Source of the DNA: Salvator merianae
Lineage: Eukaryota > Chordata > Lepidosauria > Squamata > Teiidae
Assembly: GCA_003586115.2 (NCBI GenBank)
Contig: QVOM02000042.1
Coordinates: 37,798,019-37,862,018, forward strand
Reading direction: 5' to 3'
Length of the DNA: 64,000 nt
A program made the translations under genes and the position numbers. The notes under the pieces are model-generated. The model searched no databases, was not told the origin of the DNA, and saw nothing but the letters and a program-made list of their open reading frames with translations. Each line of letters begins with the position of its first letter. Position 1 is the stretch's first letter. Below, piece after piece: positions 33,138 through 44,830 of this stretch.

Positions 33138-35395
33138 ATGATTATTGGTAGTATTTTGTCAACCCTTCCATAGTTATCAGCTATGGAAAAGTCCTGACAC
33201 AATGTTCAAAGCACAATGCATGTACTAGCCAACCCTTGTGGTAATGTAATATCAATACCGGTCTGCACATAGACACTGCACATTTGAATAGTGCATTCAC
33301 ATTTAAGTGCCCATAGAGTTACTGTTCTGCATGCATTATAATTCACTGTGCAGACTCTTTTAAAATAGAATGATGAATGACAAGTGGCTAATAATGAATA
33401 TCTGACTGCTGGTATGAATGCGTGTGTGAATAATCCGTTAACAGCACCTTCAGGATATGTCAACCTTTTCATATATAAACCAACAGTCACACAAGTGGTC
33501 ACAAATGATTAAGCATATGTTGCTACAATGACAAAGAACATCTTAATGAGGGCATTTGTGGCCTACTCTTCAAATAATACAGGAAATATAATGAGGTGAC
33601 TGCAAGTCAAAGGAAAAAGGAATAGCAGACCTTTTCATTGACTCAGAAATGTGTCATGTTAAATTGGAAGTTGCTATAATGCAAATATATTACTCATAAT
33701 ATGGAAGCTGTGTCTCTGACAGTAGGCATGCAACACTCTGGTACACATCTATTCAATTATCCTCTGAGGTTGGGAAAATCTCCCTTCCTGTTAAAATATT
33801 GTCTGCATTCAGACATCATGATAAACCATGTTTTTTCATGATAGCAAAAAAATGACAAGACTACATTTTACCCTTCCCTTTCTCCATATTTCAAGAAGTT
33901 GTTGCAAAGCCTTTACTTCTGTTTCTAACTGCAAACTCTTCTTCTACCTAAATCCAATAAATGTGGTTAGGCTTAACCATTGTTTGGAAGTCTCCAGCTG
34001 TGGTTTACCAATCTGATTTTTTCAAAGCAAAGCTACAATTATCTACAGCACTATTAAACCATAGCCAACAGAAACATTTTTTCTGCTATCAAAAGTGAGT
34101 CCCCCCCCCTTGATACTAAATCAATGCTATATCCACACACTAGAAAGGAGGCAATAGAGGGGTGACCAAAGGGCATTTGTGTCACATGAACCACACATTG
34201 TGCCCTGTGTTCTTCCCAAGGATCCAATAAATTAGTATTTTGGGAAATAGGAGTGAAGAACTCTGAGGGTAGCTTTATGACACGGAGCGTGCAACGGGGA
34301 CAAATGTGTGCTACTGATCAGCACCCCTTCTTGTGTGTGAGCTAACGGAATGTAGTGAGCAAGGATAGAGAAAACCAACGAGAAGACAAGAATTACAAAC
34401 AATGCAAGTGTCTGGTTTCAAAAATCCACTCAGGTTGTTTCAGGAGAAAAAAATAAGCTGGAAATGCAAGTGTGGGAAAGGAGGAAGGGTGGTCTTACCA
34501 GGTGACTTGAGTAGCCAGTGCAAGTAGCCAGCCATTTCTTATTCAGAAGCAAAGAATTACAACTGAAGGAGGAAGGAAAGGAAAGCAAAAAACAAAAAGC
34601 AACCAACCTAGAAAAAAAAAGTAGAACCAATGGGAGTATCTGGTTTCACAATAAAACAATAAAGATAATTTGAGTGGTGTGAATAGTCAACTGTTACAAG
34701 TGTTACAAGTATGCTTTTCATGCCTTCCATATTACAAATGCACCTATATGTCTAAATATGATTAATTTTTGATAATCAGGATACTGTTAGGAGGAACTTG
34801 GATGTTGAGTATTTGCACTCATTCTTCTAGTATGGGATTGATGAACATGGCCTTCTGAGCATTTTTCATCTTCCTTCAGACCTAGCTAGTATATCGAATA
34901 TTAAAGAAACAGGAATCAAAGTCCAGCAACATCCGGTGGGACTCCTTGGTTCTAGAACCTCTTTCTATATACTATTATAATGTTTAATCCCTTTCTGTTG
35001 CATTATAAAAGAACGAACTATTTGAAAAAAATAACCACAATCATGAAGGCAGGTAGGGAAGCAATAATACCTGAAGGTCAATGCAAAAAGCTACCATCTG
35101 GCAATCTTGATGCAGCATAACACCGAAACAGTTTTAAAAGAAAACACCTCATTTCACTTACTAATGATTTCCCTCATGTGTATAATTATAGCATTTTAAA
35201 AGTCCTTAATTTTTTCCAGTTTTCAATGACTTAAACTGATAATTTTACTCAAGTAAGCTATCAAAGGACCTGATAAATAGCACAGAGGCATGAATAGGTT
35301 TGAAATTATTTAAATGTTCATTTATTTTTTTAAAAAAAGATAATCTGTCAGCCTTTAGAATTTCTTTAAAACCAGTTATGTTGCCTCTGAGCTGC
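33138..35395. other. Unassigned AT-rich DNA
   Basis: A possible MITE end, TCTGCATTCAGACATCATG, lies at 33804, but I cannot find its partner. There is an A-rich stretch at 34580-34620. I find no gene. Confidence 0.45.
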
Positions 35396-35403
35396 TCATT
35401 ATA

Positions 35404-35756
35404 CACTGGCGTAGCAAGGGGGGGGCGCGGGTGGCGGTGCGCACTGGGTGGCGCCTTGTTGGGGGCGGCGCCCGCCTTTGACTTGGGCCCTCCCGCCCGC
35501 CCTGCGTCTGGTTTGCCTTTAGTCGGCTTACCGGTACGCTCGCTCACCTCGCTCGCCCCGCCCGCCGCTCGCTCACCTCGCTCGCCCCGCCCGCCGCTCG
35601 CTCGCCGTGCCTGCTGGAGTGCGCGCGCGCGGCCATCATCACGGCGAGTAGGCAGCTGCAGGGCGGGGCGGCGGGGCGTCCTGCAGGGCGGGGCGTCCTG
35701 CTTGGCTTCCGCCGTTTGGTCCTCCCCGGGCGGCGGATCATGTAGCTACACCACTG
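35404..35756. mobile_element. CpG-rich hAT MITE with CAGTGGYGTAGC ends
   Basis: The 353-bp element has the left end CACTGGCGTAGCAAGGGGGG, and its right end reads back as CAGTGGTGTAGCTACATG. It is flanked by a perfect 8-bp duplication TCATTATA (35396-35403 and 35757-35764). Terminal CAGTGGCGTAGC is familiar from vertebrate hAT MITEs. The interior is extremely GC- and CpG-rich, with a direct repeat of CGCTCGCTCACCTCGCTCGC (about 35540-35600). Frames of 100 and 162 residues across it are proline- and arginine-rich composition artefacts. A CpG-island caller would probably flag it. Confidence 0.9.
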
Positions 35757-35764
35757 TCATTATA

Positions 35765-36564
35765 TACAGAAGCAGGCAGCATAAATAAGCTGATGGTGGA
35801 GTCACAAGATTATAATCAACTGGACCTGAACTTCTTTGGGTATAGTGCAAAGAATCTGGCAGTTGTATGGTTTCGTCACAGATGTCAACATTGCACTCTT
35901 GTAGTCCCAAGGAGAATGTCCCAGCAGCATTTATAAACAAAGGGTCTCCTTCTCCAGTGTTGGAGAGAGAGGTTGTCAGATCCTCCTTCCCTGCTACCTT
36001 GACATTGCCTGAGGTCCTGGTGCATCAAGATTAGTTAAACTAATATTGAGGATATGATTGGAAGGTTTAGGAAGAGGTTGTTCTTGTCCCTCAACAATGT
36101 CCTTAGAATGGTTGTGTCCCTTCGTCTTATTTCACTTCCATTGTTCCCAGCCTGAAGAATTAGAAGGGGGGTGGGGAGGAAGAACAATGGAATCAAAGAG
36201 AGTCCAGCAGGACTTTAGGTAAGGCAGAAGTTGACTTCCGATCTGAAGCCTTCTGTCCCATAGATAGATAGAAATACACATAAATATGCCTTAGAACTGT
36301 GCTGTTGCATGGCTAACTTAATTTGTACTTCCTTTGAAGAAAGCTCCATTGGACACAATGGCTTTACTTCTGAATAAACCCATGTAATACTGAACTGTTG
36401 ATGTTTAATGTATAGGTAGGTTAGAAATAAAGAAAAGAATCTGCTCTTCGGCATAACTGTAGTTCTTGTCTAGTCGTCAGTCAAAAATCTAGCCATAGAC
36501 AAGCTTTAGTAGTATCTGTATTTGGGTGGTGTTAAGGGTTCGCACTTGTTATAGCAAACATCCA
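35765..36564. other. Unassigned DNA
   Basis: I see no element or exon that I can support. Confidence 0.45.
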
Positions 36565-36772
36565 GAATGCTTGCTAGTCACGTGCATCCGCACCTTGTGG
36601 AGGCCCAAGTGGCTGGGAGCAGGCTACAGCTCCTCCTGATTGCTACTACCTGTGGAGCACTAATTAGTTTCTGGCCATGCAGTGCAGACAGTGTCCACAT
36701 TGTGTGGTCAGTTCCACTTTAGAATTGAATAATTATCCCATTTTAAGGTGGAAAGTGTGGAAAGGCCCAGGG
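36565..36772. repeat. Short copy of a foldback-associated module
   Basis: The order CTAGTCACGTGCATCCGCACC, GTGGAGGCCC, CTGATTGCTACTACCTGTGGAGCAC, then GAATTGAATAATTATCC...GAAAGGCCC parallels 53255-53690. The segment CAGTGCAGACAGTGTCCAC is shared, reversed, with 1803-1825. The class is unknown. Confidence 0.5.
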
Positions 36773-36924
36773 TAACAGCTTAGGTTTTGTGATTGGGTCA
36801 GCACTGTGAGACTCAAAAGCAGCTTAGAGCTAACAGTGTCTACATGCTACAGTGTTAATCCACATTAAAGGTCAGAAAATGCACTTCCAAAGTGCATTCT
36901 CTGATCTTTAATTATTATTATTAT

Positions 36925-37030
36925 TTCTGGTGTTGTTATTTATTATGTTTGTATCCCACCCTTCACCCAAAGTTCCCAGGACAGGTCACAACAATAAAAA
37001 TACAAGCCCTAGAACCTATTTAAAATGTAG
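36925..37030 (-). repeat. L2/CR1-type LINE 3' end
   Basis: GTATCCCACCCTTCACCCAAAGTTCCCAGGACAGGTCACAACAATAAAA is a reverse copy of the LINE tail, preceded by an ATT-type repeat at 36911-36925. Confidence 0.7.
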
Positions 37031-37574
37031 CCCTTCTACCCTCTCTCCCCCCACTCTTGACAGGACATATGGATTAGAGGTGGGATAGGGACACTAGGGT
37101 CTGCATACTACCACCTCTAAACCACCTTTGAGTTGCTTTTTTAAATTCATGCTGATACAGCCTCTCTCTCCTTTTCCTGAACCAGCACATGACAAATTGC
37201 AGACAGCTGCTGTCCTGCTGCTGAAAATATGAATAATGGACTAGGCTTCTATGACAGCTGTGAGGAATTTCTGCCATAAAAAACTAAGCCCCTTTGTGCA
37301 CTGAGCCTTATTCCAGTTTATGGGCCTGTTTGCTCTTACCAGCCTAGGCTGACAAAGACCCCACAGCACAGTGGCTATTTGCACTGTGAGTGCTAGAACA
37401 GCAGGCCCAGTTGCCACAACATTGACCGTGACAACATCTAGCACCTTGGCTGGACATTGCCATAGTGATCAGAACATGGCACACAATTGTGCTGCCCTGC
37501 CTACTCCCAGCATTTGCACCCAGAAGAGGCAGGGTGTCTTTAAAGGCCACCTGAAAGGAGTTGAGCGCAGATGA
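37031..37574. other. Unassigned DNA
   Basis: The long minus frame (37344-37850) has no recognisable domain and runs through repeat text, so I do not treat it as a gene. Confidence 0.4.
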
Positions 37575-37695
37575 GGGTTTTGTATTCATCTCCTGCTTGA
37601 GGTGTCCAGAAGCAATTGGTGGGCCACTATGTGAGACAGGATGCTGGACTAGATGGGCTGTAGCCTGATCCAGCAGAGCTCCTCCTATGTTCTTA
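37575..37695 (+). repeat. CR1-related or SINE 3' tail
   Basis: GAGACAGGATGCTGGACTAGATGGGC, CCTGATCCAGCAGAGCTC and ATGTTCTTAT follow the well-known reptile/bird repeat ending, with few changes. Confidence 0.75.
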
Positions 37696-40600
37696 TAATT
37701 ATCTGCACTATAGCTTCTGACCATCCCAGGTGAGACAAGGATTCTAGCTACCATAATCCTGCAACTACATAGCGAAGAATCCATTTTGAAAAAGGGAAGG
37801 TCCGTCATGGGTGCTATGGACTTCTTCAGTCTAGCAGGTTTGTACCACATCTCTTCAGGCAGGGATTTTTACCACTAAAAACCATATAGATAGATCAATG
37901 GCTGGACATAGTGGCATAGCACTGCAAGACCATTTAGGGGTCAGAGCTCTCCTTTAAGGATTTTGGTGGCTACAATCCTTGTCTCTCCCTGGGATATTTA
38001 GTAGCTAAGCATGGCAAGATTGCTTGGTACCTGTACTGATATAGTCCTGCCCTCTCTGACATGAACCAAGGAGGCTTGTGATCAACATTATTCCCAGATA
38101 CAGCAGCAGGTTTTAAGCCTTGTTAAATAGACCCATATCTAACATAAGACCCTGTCTCCCTATATGGTTGGCCCCTTGACTGTGTTCTGATTTACTGTAG
38201 TACATGGCTGTGTAATCTTTGCTCTAACCATGCCCACTGAAGGTGAGAGGCACCCACAAAATCCTAGGGTACAGTGTCCTTGGATCCTGCCTTTTTCAAG
38301 GTCAAATGACCAGGCCAGAACTTTGGATCTGTGGTCCAGACAGAGCAGATGGTTCCCCTGCCTATTTCTTTTCTTTAGCTGCCTCTGCTCGGACTGTGGA
38401 GCTGAATTGGGGGGCATCTTGAGGGAGGGATACCCAAACACCTCTACTTGGAGGTGCCCCCAACTTGCTCCTTTGGGAGGAAAAAATATGTCAAACGAGG
38501 AACTGGATAAGAAACTCTGAAGATCTGTGTAGTTTCACCCAAGGGCGCTGTTACCCAAGGGCATCATGTAGCTGCCTTCTGAAAGCAGCCTCCGAAAGGC
38601 CTGGAGGAAACAAGCTCAGACATTCTACATTCACTCTCTCTTGGGAGCACTTGTAGAATGCAAAGGAAGGGGTAGAAAGCAGAGAACAGAAATAATGCTT
38701 AAAGGGAAGTCAGTTGAAAGAAGAGTCTGGCTGGTCTGCGGCAGATTCTCACCCATACAGAAGATATGAGGAAGAGGGCAGCCCATGGGCAGTCAGGCAT
38801 GCGTGCAGAACGCACCACCTCGCCCTGATCAAAGCCCAATTCTTGGACTAGCATTTTCTGTCCTGCGCTTCCCTGCCATTCCCTGGGCAGGAATGAATTT
38901 TTAAATACCCATCTGCAATGCTAGTCTCCGACATTCCCCTCTATTTCAAAACCAGTTGTTAAAATGAGTGGAGTGAAGAGGCAGCAGGACTATTCCATTG
39001 AGAACAGCAAAGTGTATGTTAACAGCAACAGGAATTCACCAGCATTTATTTTCTTCCCATAGAGAAATCTCCTCAGGGATTACAGTAAAATAAATAAATA
39101 AAATCACACTGTGCCATCGCACCCTTTAGTCTTGGAGGTAAGAACCACAGTTTATTTGAATTTGGTGGGGGAGGAGAAACAAACTTTCTGGGTGTGTGTC
39201 TGTGTTGTTTCAACATGACTTTGTTTGGGAAACATTAGTTTATAATAACCTCAACAGCTAGAAGCATTGGTGGCCCGTAAGGCATAGAGGTCAAACATAT
39301 CTTTGCAGCAGTAAAACGTATCAAAAGAAATCGAGTTTGTGTTTTCCCATTTGGTGCAGAACTTTGCTTGTTTTCTTGCATCAGACGTGTTTCTGTGCAA
39401 TACCATTTGCCCAGAAAAATGGGTTACTGAAAGTTACAGATGAGCAGTAGCTCAAGGAATAGTGCATGAATTACCACTTTGTTGCCAAATGAGTGTACAC
39501 TTCGGACAAACTGTAAAAACCAAATGGCATATAGGGTGCAGTCCAAGATTGAAAAGATAAAAGTCTCACTCTGTTGGTTTTAGAGGTGGGAGAAAGCCAG
39601 GAGAATAGAGCTGTGTGTTGGTATAATGCCAGTGAAGCATAATAATATTCATTATGTATAAAGAGAAAATAAGGGGATTAGGGAGACTTACAGCACAGAT
39701 GTCATCATAGGATCTTAGAAACAAGGAGGAGGATAAATAAAAATTAAAAAGCTGCACCTGTGAGGTGAGACATTTCAAACAGGTAGTACGCTGAAGGTCT
39801 TCTTTCGAAGAAGGTTGTGTGCATGTCTTTACATCCTGACGCAACTGGAGGGAAGGCGGATTCCATGCAGTTTGAAACCCCTGGCTATTCATCATTTGGG
39901 TTTTATGCTTGGATGTTGAGGGGAAATGAGCTCTTGATGCCTGAAGTATGGTGCCTTGTCCTTGGCACAAACGTATGTCTAGACCTGGCTTCCTGTATTT
40001 TTAGTAGTTGTCCCAAAAAGGGGATTTCAACAGAGGTAGCTGGAGATGCAGGCAAGACCTGTTGAAATACTGGCTGCTTCTACACTTACTTTACAGGAGC
40101 AGTTCTATTAGTCTGACTGTTTTGTTTCTAGCCTGGTTGGTGAGGTTTGTGTCAACTTGTTGTCCACTGCACAGTCATCGTTGCACGTTCTCAACCCCCA
40201 ACCTTGCCTGCTTGCTTTTCTCACTGACCCCGACTTTCCGCTTATTGCTGGTTAGTTGGCATGCTGAATGTCTGGGAATGGGCAATGTTTAGACTACAGG
40301 TATTGGGACTGGGAGGCGTAGGAAACTGCAGATGGTTGGACGGTTATACGCCTACTATTTTCAGCCACCCTGTGTCTTCTGTTATCAATAATAAAAGAAC
40401 TGCTAAGTCTGTGTCCTGATTCCTGGGGCCTGGGGCCTGGAAAGAAAGGCATAGGTGGTGATTCTGGCAGTTTGCATTGCGAGGGCTGGAATGCTGTTGT
40501 TCTGCTCCAGAAGTACCAGCAATGTGGATAAACCATCCCCTGGTCTGTTCTCTGTGATCCGTCTTTCTGATGCTCCTTCTTTTCATCCAGGAGCACGAGA

Positions 40601-40755
40601 GCAGGGTGAGCAGTGCAGGGTCTGGACCTCACTGTTTGTCCCCAGAGTCAGATCCACGAGGCCCCAACCCTCTGGCCTTGCAACAGTAGAAGTGGTGCAG
40701 AAGCATCACTCCCAGACCATTCCCTCTGTTGCAGTTACACTTGTCTACTATTTTT
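37696..40755. other. Mostly unassigned DNA
   Basis: I see no supported element in this 3-kb stretch. Frames of 90-134 residues at 38160-38441, 39566-39970 and 40294-40757 overlap one another on both strands and show no domains. A CCTGGGGCCTGGGGCCTGG triplet repeat lies at 40420-40440. Confidence 0.45.
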
Positions 40756-40760
40756 AACAG

Positions 40761-40821
40761 CAGTGGCCCGTGACTTTAAGGGTGGCTGTTCGCACAGCTC
40801 TTAAAGTCACAGGCCATCACT
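40761..40821. mobile_element. Very short foldback element
   Basis: CAGTGGCCCGTGACTTTAAG (40761-40780) pairs with CTTAAAGTCACAGGCCATCACT around a GGTGGCTGTTCGCACAGCT loop. The terminal CAGTGG and the TTTAAG plus GTTCGC core recall the element at 30088. No target duplication is visible. Confidence 0.55.
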
Positions 40822-40952
40822 AAATTGCACTGTAAGTTCTGAATTGCTTCTAAACTTTCTAATATTAAATAATGTTGATTTTTAAAATATGTTGTTTTTA
40901 ATTGTTGCCATCAGTTAATGTTAATATACCAATGGTATAGGACATGCTTTCA

Positions 40953-41095
40953 TATTTATTTATTTATTTATTTATTTATTTGAGTATTTATAGCCTGCCT
41001 TTTACCTGAAGGTTCCAGGGTGGGTAGCAACAATAAAAAAATAAAAACCATAAAACAATATAAAACATGCATTAAAATATAACCTGTCCTCTCTG
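40953..41095 (-). repeat. L2/CR1-type LINE 3' end with (ATTT)n tail
   Basis: An ATTT run at 40953-40981 is followed by TAGCCTGCCTTTTACCTGAAGGTTCCAGGGTGGGTAGCAACAATAAAA. This is the reverse of the LINE tail seen at 49770. Confidence 0.8.
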
Positions 41096-41690
41096 GCAAG
41101 ACATTTATAGGAAGCTAAACATCAAAGGCCTAGGTTAAGAGGTTTATTTTCATCAGGTGCTCAAAGACATGCAAATGTGGCACCGATGTATCTCCAAGGG
41201 CGGCTGGGGTTTTAGAGCATCCAAATGCAGAACATAGGTTGTAGTGAGTGTTGGACTGGCAATGCTTGAGAATTTTATATAGCTAAACTAATCTTATAAT
41301 AGACTTTAAAATGCAACTGTGCTCTTCACACTGATAACGGCCTGTGTTTCTGGTGTACCACTCTGTTACCAGAAGAAAGAAGACAGGAAGCTGTCTGGAC
41401 ATGACTGAACTCTGTGGTGAAAGCTCATCAGATGAGGACCGAAGGGGAGAGGAAGTCAGATAACACTGTTTGTGGTCTAAGAACAGATGTGCTTGTTTCC
41501 ATCTCATTTGTTTCTGAGAAACCACAAATAGTACATTTGTGGCCATTGCAAGTTGTACATTTGTTGATACAAAACACTTCTAGGGGGCTTCTCTGCATGC
41601 ATAAAAATCTATATACAGTTTGCAGCTTTTCCTCAGAGGGCAGTATTTTTCAGTATTGAAAATAGATAGCACTTATCACCCACAGCTCAA
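41096..41690. other. Unassigned DNA
   Basis: Nothing can be supported before the microsatellite. Confidence 0.45.
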
Positions 41691-41757
41691 AGAAAGGAAG
41701 GAAGGAAGGAAGGAAGGAAAGAGAAAGAAAGACAGAAAGACAGAAAGACAGAAAGAC

Positions 41758-41800
<43 letters not shown>

Positions 41801-41811
41801 AAAAGAAAAGA
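41691..41811 (+). repeat. (GGAA)n, (GACA)n, (GAAA)n microsatellite
   Basis: About 120 bases of purine tetranucleotides occur in three blocks: AAGG, then GAAAGACA, then AAAG. The lysine- and arginine-rich frame across it is an artefact. Confidence 0.95.
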
Positions 41812-41965
41812 GTGATGCAGCTGTACTTTTTATTTTAATTGTTTTCTGCACCATCCTTTCTAGTAATTTCAAGGTGAAGTTGTATTGAAAGAAGTAATTT
41901 ATCACAGCAATAGCAACAAACAAGGCAGTGTGAACAAATGTAACAATAGCAGGAGAAAAAATTCA

Positions 41966-42112
41966 AAGACTTAGCTGGGTTAGTCTGGATCAGTAAACAA
42001 GGGGGTCTAGTAGTACCTTAGAGACTAACAGAGAGAAAGATGATAGTAGCATAAGCTCTTGTAGACTAAGCTTACTTCACCAGATAGCAGGAGTTGAATC
42101 TCAGGAAAAGAG
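41966..42112 (-). repeat. SINE-like repeat, unnamed
   Basis: GTTAGTCTGGATCAGTAAACAAGGGGGTCTAGTAGTACCTTAGAGACTAAC and TAGCATAAGCTCTTGTAGACTAAGCTTACTTCACCAGAT are the reverse of a repeat abundant in reptiles, whose plus form speaks of a tail with CTTTAAGGTGCTACTGGAC. I cannot give the family name. Confidence 0.65.
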
Positions 42113-42136
42113 TTAAAATATTTTGCAGGTTTTTAA

Positions 42137-42645
42137 GGGCCTTTCTGCACTGGCTCAGTAGACCGGGCCAGTGGGGCCCCTGAAATATCTCATCTGTACT
42201 GGGGACTACTGTATCAGGAAGTCACACCTCCTTTTAGAACACTGCATCCACGTCAAATGAGGAGTTGGCATGGACCACAGCATGAAAATAATGCCATAGA
42301 CTGTCCAGCCACGGACAGTTTGTAAGTCCTCCATGCAATGGTCCAGGCTGGTATACTGAATCAGCCACTTGTGTGTGGATGGCACACATGTGCATGGTTT
42401 GGTATACCATGGCCAAGAGCCCAGTGCCATTTTGCTCAGCACCTGAAGGTGATGCTGGAACTATACAGCTTCTGGAGGACTGCCCAAAAGATCCCTGGCT
42501 GCAACTAAAGAGGTTGCTGTAGTTCCTGGCTCTGTAGTTGGGCCGAAATGGGCCCCCAGTAATGCAGCTTGGCTTATTGTGGGTCGGGTTACTTGATACA
42601 ACCAGCACAGTGTGGGATAAGCCATACTGTGTAGAAATGGCCCAA
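42137..42645. mobile_element. Foldback MITE, GGGCCTTTCTGCACTGG family
   Basis: The left end GGGCCTTTCTGCACTGGC and the right end CATACTGTGTAGAAATGGCCC are inverted. The interior carries GTATACTGAATCAGCC and TTTGGTATACCATGGCC hairpin-like motifs. The length is about 509 bases. No clear target duplication remains. Confidence 0.55.
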
Positions 42646-42959
42646 GAAGGTAGTGATTAAGATAGATGCCAGAGCCAGGTAAGTTTTTGCTGAGGATCGG
42701 ATTCCATAGGTTGAGTGTTGCCATGTGAAACAGCAAGAGCATCAGCAATCTAGGGTGAGGCTGAAGTGGTTCCAGTCATTTTAAAAGGCGGTATGGGCAG
42801 ATGGTCTAATAGGACATACTGGCAGATCTCCCAAAGGGTTGTTCCACAAGAATTACTGCTAGGTGCTCATCTGAAGAAAGCTTGGTGGGGAAAGCAGATA
42901 TTGATATGTATGTGTGTGTAAAATGGTGAGTTTCATTCGGGAATTAAAACAAATTCCCA

Positions 42960-43075
42960 TACTACATTTGTGTATTTCCATCCTGCCCTTCATCTTAAGG
43001 TCTCAGGGTGAATTACAATAAAACCAGCAGAGTTAAAATTCAGTTAATTAAAAACCATAAAGAACAGTGCCTGAA
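42960..43075 (-). repeat. L2/CR1-type LINE 3' end
   Basis: CATCCTGCCCTTCATCTTAAGGTCTCAGGGTGAATTACAATAAAACC is the reverse LINE tail, moderately decayed. Confidence 0.7.
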
Positions 43076-43819
43076 ACTGGAGGTCAAGCTGCTACTTTAG
43101 CCAAAGACCCAAATAAAGAGATGCATCTTTACCGTACATTTGAATGCATGTAATGATGGTGATCAGAAATTGACTCTGTTTCTTAATTCTAAGAAGATCA
43201 CTGCTCGCTCCTGCTTTGCAGCTCTCACTTATGGGTATCAAGATTTTAGTAGGTTTGTTTATTTTAAGACAGAATTGGTTGAGCAAGACTGAAGTTCCTC
43301 TGTTCTGTCTTAAGGCACTAGAGTCGGGGGGGGGGGGAGTTTAAACTGACTTTTGACAACAATTACCAAGTGGGCAATACCAGAATAATATCAGTCATGT
43401 TCTGGGCCAATTCCAGTTTCTGAGCCACCAGTACAACACATTGCACTCCTCTAAATCCAGACTGTGAGTAGCTATGGAAAAATAGCAAATGCCCATGCTG
43501 TACAATAACATCAGAGCAGGCTGGCTTTTTTTTTTTTTTTAGCAATTTGGAGAAGCTAAAAAATCGCTAGTCAGCCATAATATCTCACTAAATTTGCATC
43601 CATACCTACGTATTAATCCACCTTCAGTCCACCTGCAGAATGAAGGAATACATCAGCCAACAGACTCATCATCTTCTTTCCGCATTATCTAACCCAAAGG
43701 TGGATTTTCTGAGTTAGATAATGCCAGAAGAAAATAGCCTTTGACTCTGCTGGTGTGTTCTCTCACTTTGAAAGTGGACTAAAACTGAATTAAAACTTAG
43801 GTGTGAATGACCTTGTCAA
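43076..43819. other. Unassigned DNA
   Basis: A G-run lies at 43327-43338 and a T-run at 43526-43541. I see nothing else. Confidence 0.45.
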
Positions 43820-43922
43820 GGTGACCTGCTGAGGCGGTACAGAGGCCTGGAGGCCCCGCTTTGCGCATGGGGCGCTTTGCGTGGGGCCCAAACACCCAGG
43901 CTTAAAGCCTCCAGCGCCGCTG
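43820..43922. mobile_element. Truncated copy of the 30088-type palindromic MITE
   Basis: GGTGACCTGCTGAGGCGGTACAGAGGCCTGGAGGCCC through AACACCCAGGCTTAAAGCC to GCGCCGCTG follows the right half of the element at 30088-30301. The left half is missing. Confidence 0.7.
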
Positions 43923-44309
43923 ATCAAATTTGCTCTCATGTCAACAATTCATTTGGGTTTTATGTTAGGGAAAAAGTCAGAAGAATTATTTGTGAAAGAG
44001 AATGAATCAGAAAAACTTTGTGTTCAATGTATCTGTAACTGGAAGAGTTGGTCAGTAAAACAGGTGGGAAAGGAGACAATGGTGGAAGAAACATTTTGTC
44101 TGAATTATAGATGTGCGTGTGTCTAGGTCTGTGTGCATGAGCATGCATGTGTTTCATTGTGATGGGGCTTTCACTTATGCATGACCAAAAAGAAAGGACA
44201 AAGGATGATAGGAGGTTACATAAAATTTACACAGGACACTCTATGCTTATAGATCTAAATCCACAAACAACTGCAATTTATATCAATCTTATATTGGTGC
44301 CTTAGCAGG

Positions 44310-44412
44310 TGGCAGCACCTAAGTACCTTGCCTGATCTTAGAAAGCTAAGCAGATGTAATTAGCATTTGGATGGGCAGCAACCACAAAGTCCCTGCGCTG
44401 TAGGCTGACCTG
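44310..44412 (+). repeat. 5S-rRNA-derived SINE fragment
   Basis: CCTTGCCTGATCTTAGAAAGCTAAGCAG, then TTAGCATTTGGATGGGCAGC and GCGCTGTAGGCT, follow 5S rRNA order with substitutions and a shortened middle. It is a second copy of the family seen at 16806. Confidence 0.8.
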
Positions 44413-44445
44413 TAGAATTGAAGAATGTCCTGAGAGGTGAAAATG

Positions 44446-44830
44446 GCAGTTTGATATAAGAGCAAAATAAATGCCCCCCTGGATCAGACCCGTGTCCCAT
44501 CTACTCCAGCAATCTGTTTTTGCAGTGGCCAACCAGATGCATAGGGAAGTCCACCAGCAGGATATGAGCACACAGGTTGCTCTGCTTGCAGTCACCCAGC
44601 AGTTGGTCTTCGCAGACATTGCACCTCTTACCTCCATTACAGCTAATAGCTGTTGATAGTGTTGACTTCTATGAATTCATACCACCATTTTTGAAACCAT
44701 TCAATCTGGTACTCAGCACCATAGCTAGTGGGTGGAAATTCCAAAGTTTAATTATGCGTTGTGTAAAAAAGTAGTTTTCTCTGTTCTGATTCGTCCTGAT
44801 TTCTATATTGTTGCCAAACTATAAGTCACG
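44446..44830 (-). repeat. CR1-related repeat, reversed
   Basis: CCTGGATCAGACCCGTGTCCCATCTACTCCAGCAATCTG, GCAGTGGCCAACCAGATGC, and GGCTAATAGC-like text ending near GATAGTGTTGACTTCTATGAATTCA match the common reptile repeat whose other end is seen at 37575. The downstream part to 44830 is weaker. Confidence 0.7.

Noticed and set aside
35245..35788. Proline- and arginine-rich frames of 100 and 162 residues as exons of a nuclear protein
   Set aside because: They are confined to the CpG-rich MITE with clear terminal repeats and duplications. The residue composition simply reflects GC content.
37344..37850. A 168-residue minus-strand frame
   Set aside because: No domain is recognised. It crosses the CR1/SINE tail at 37575-37695, and competing frames overlap it on both strands.
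41620..41923. Lysine-rich and serine/phenylalanine-rich frames across the purine repeat
   Set aside because: They are translations of tetranucleotide repeats.
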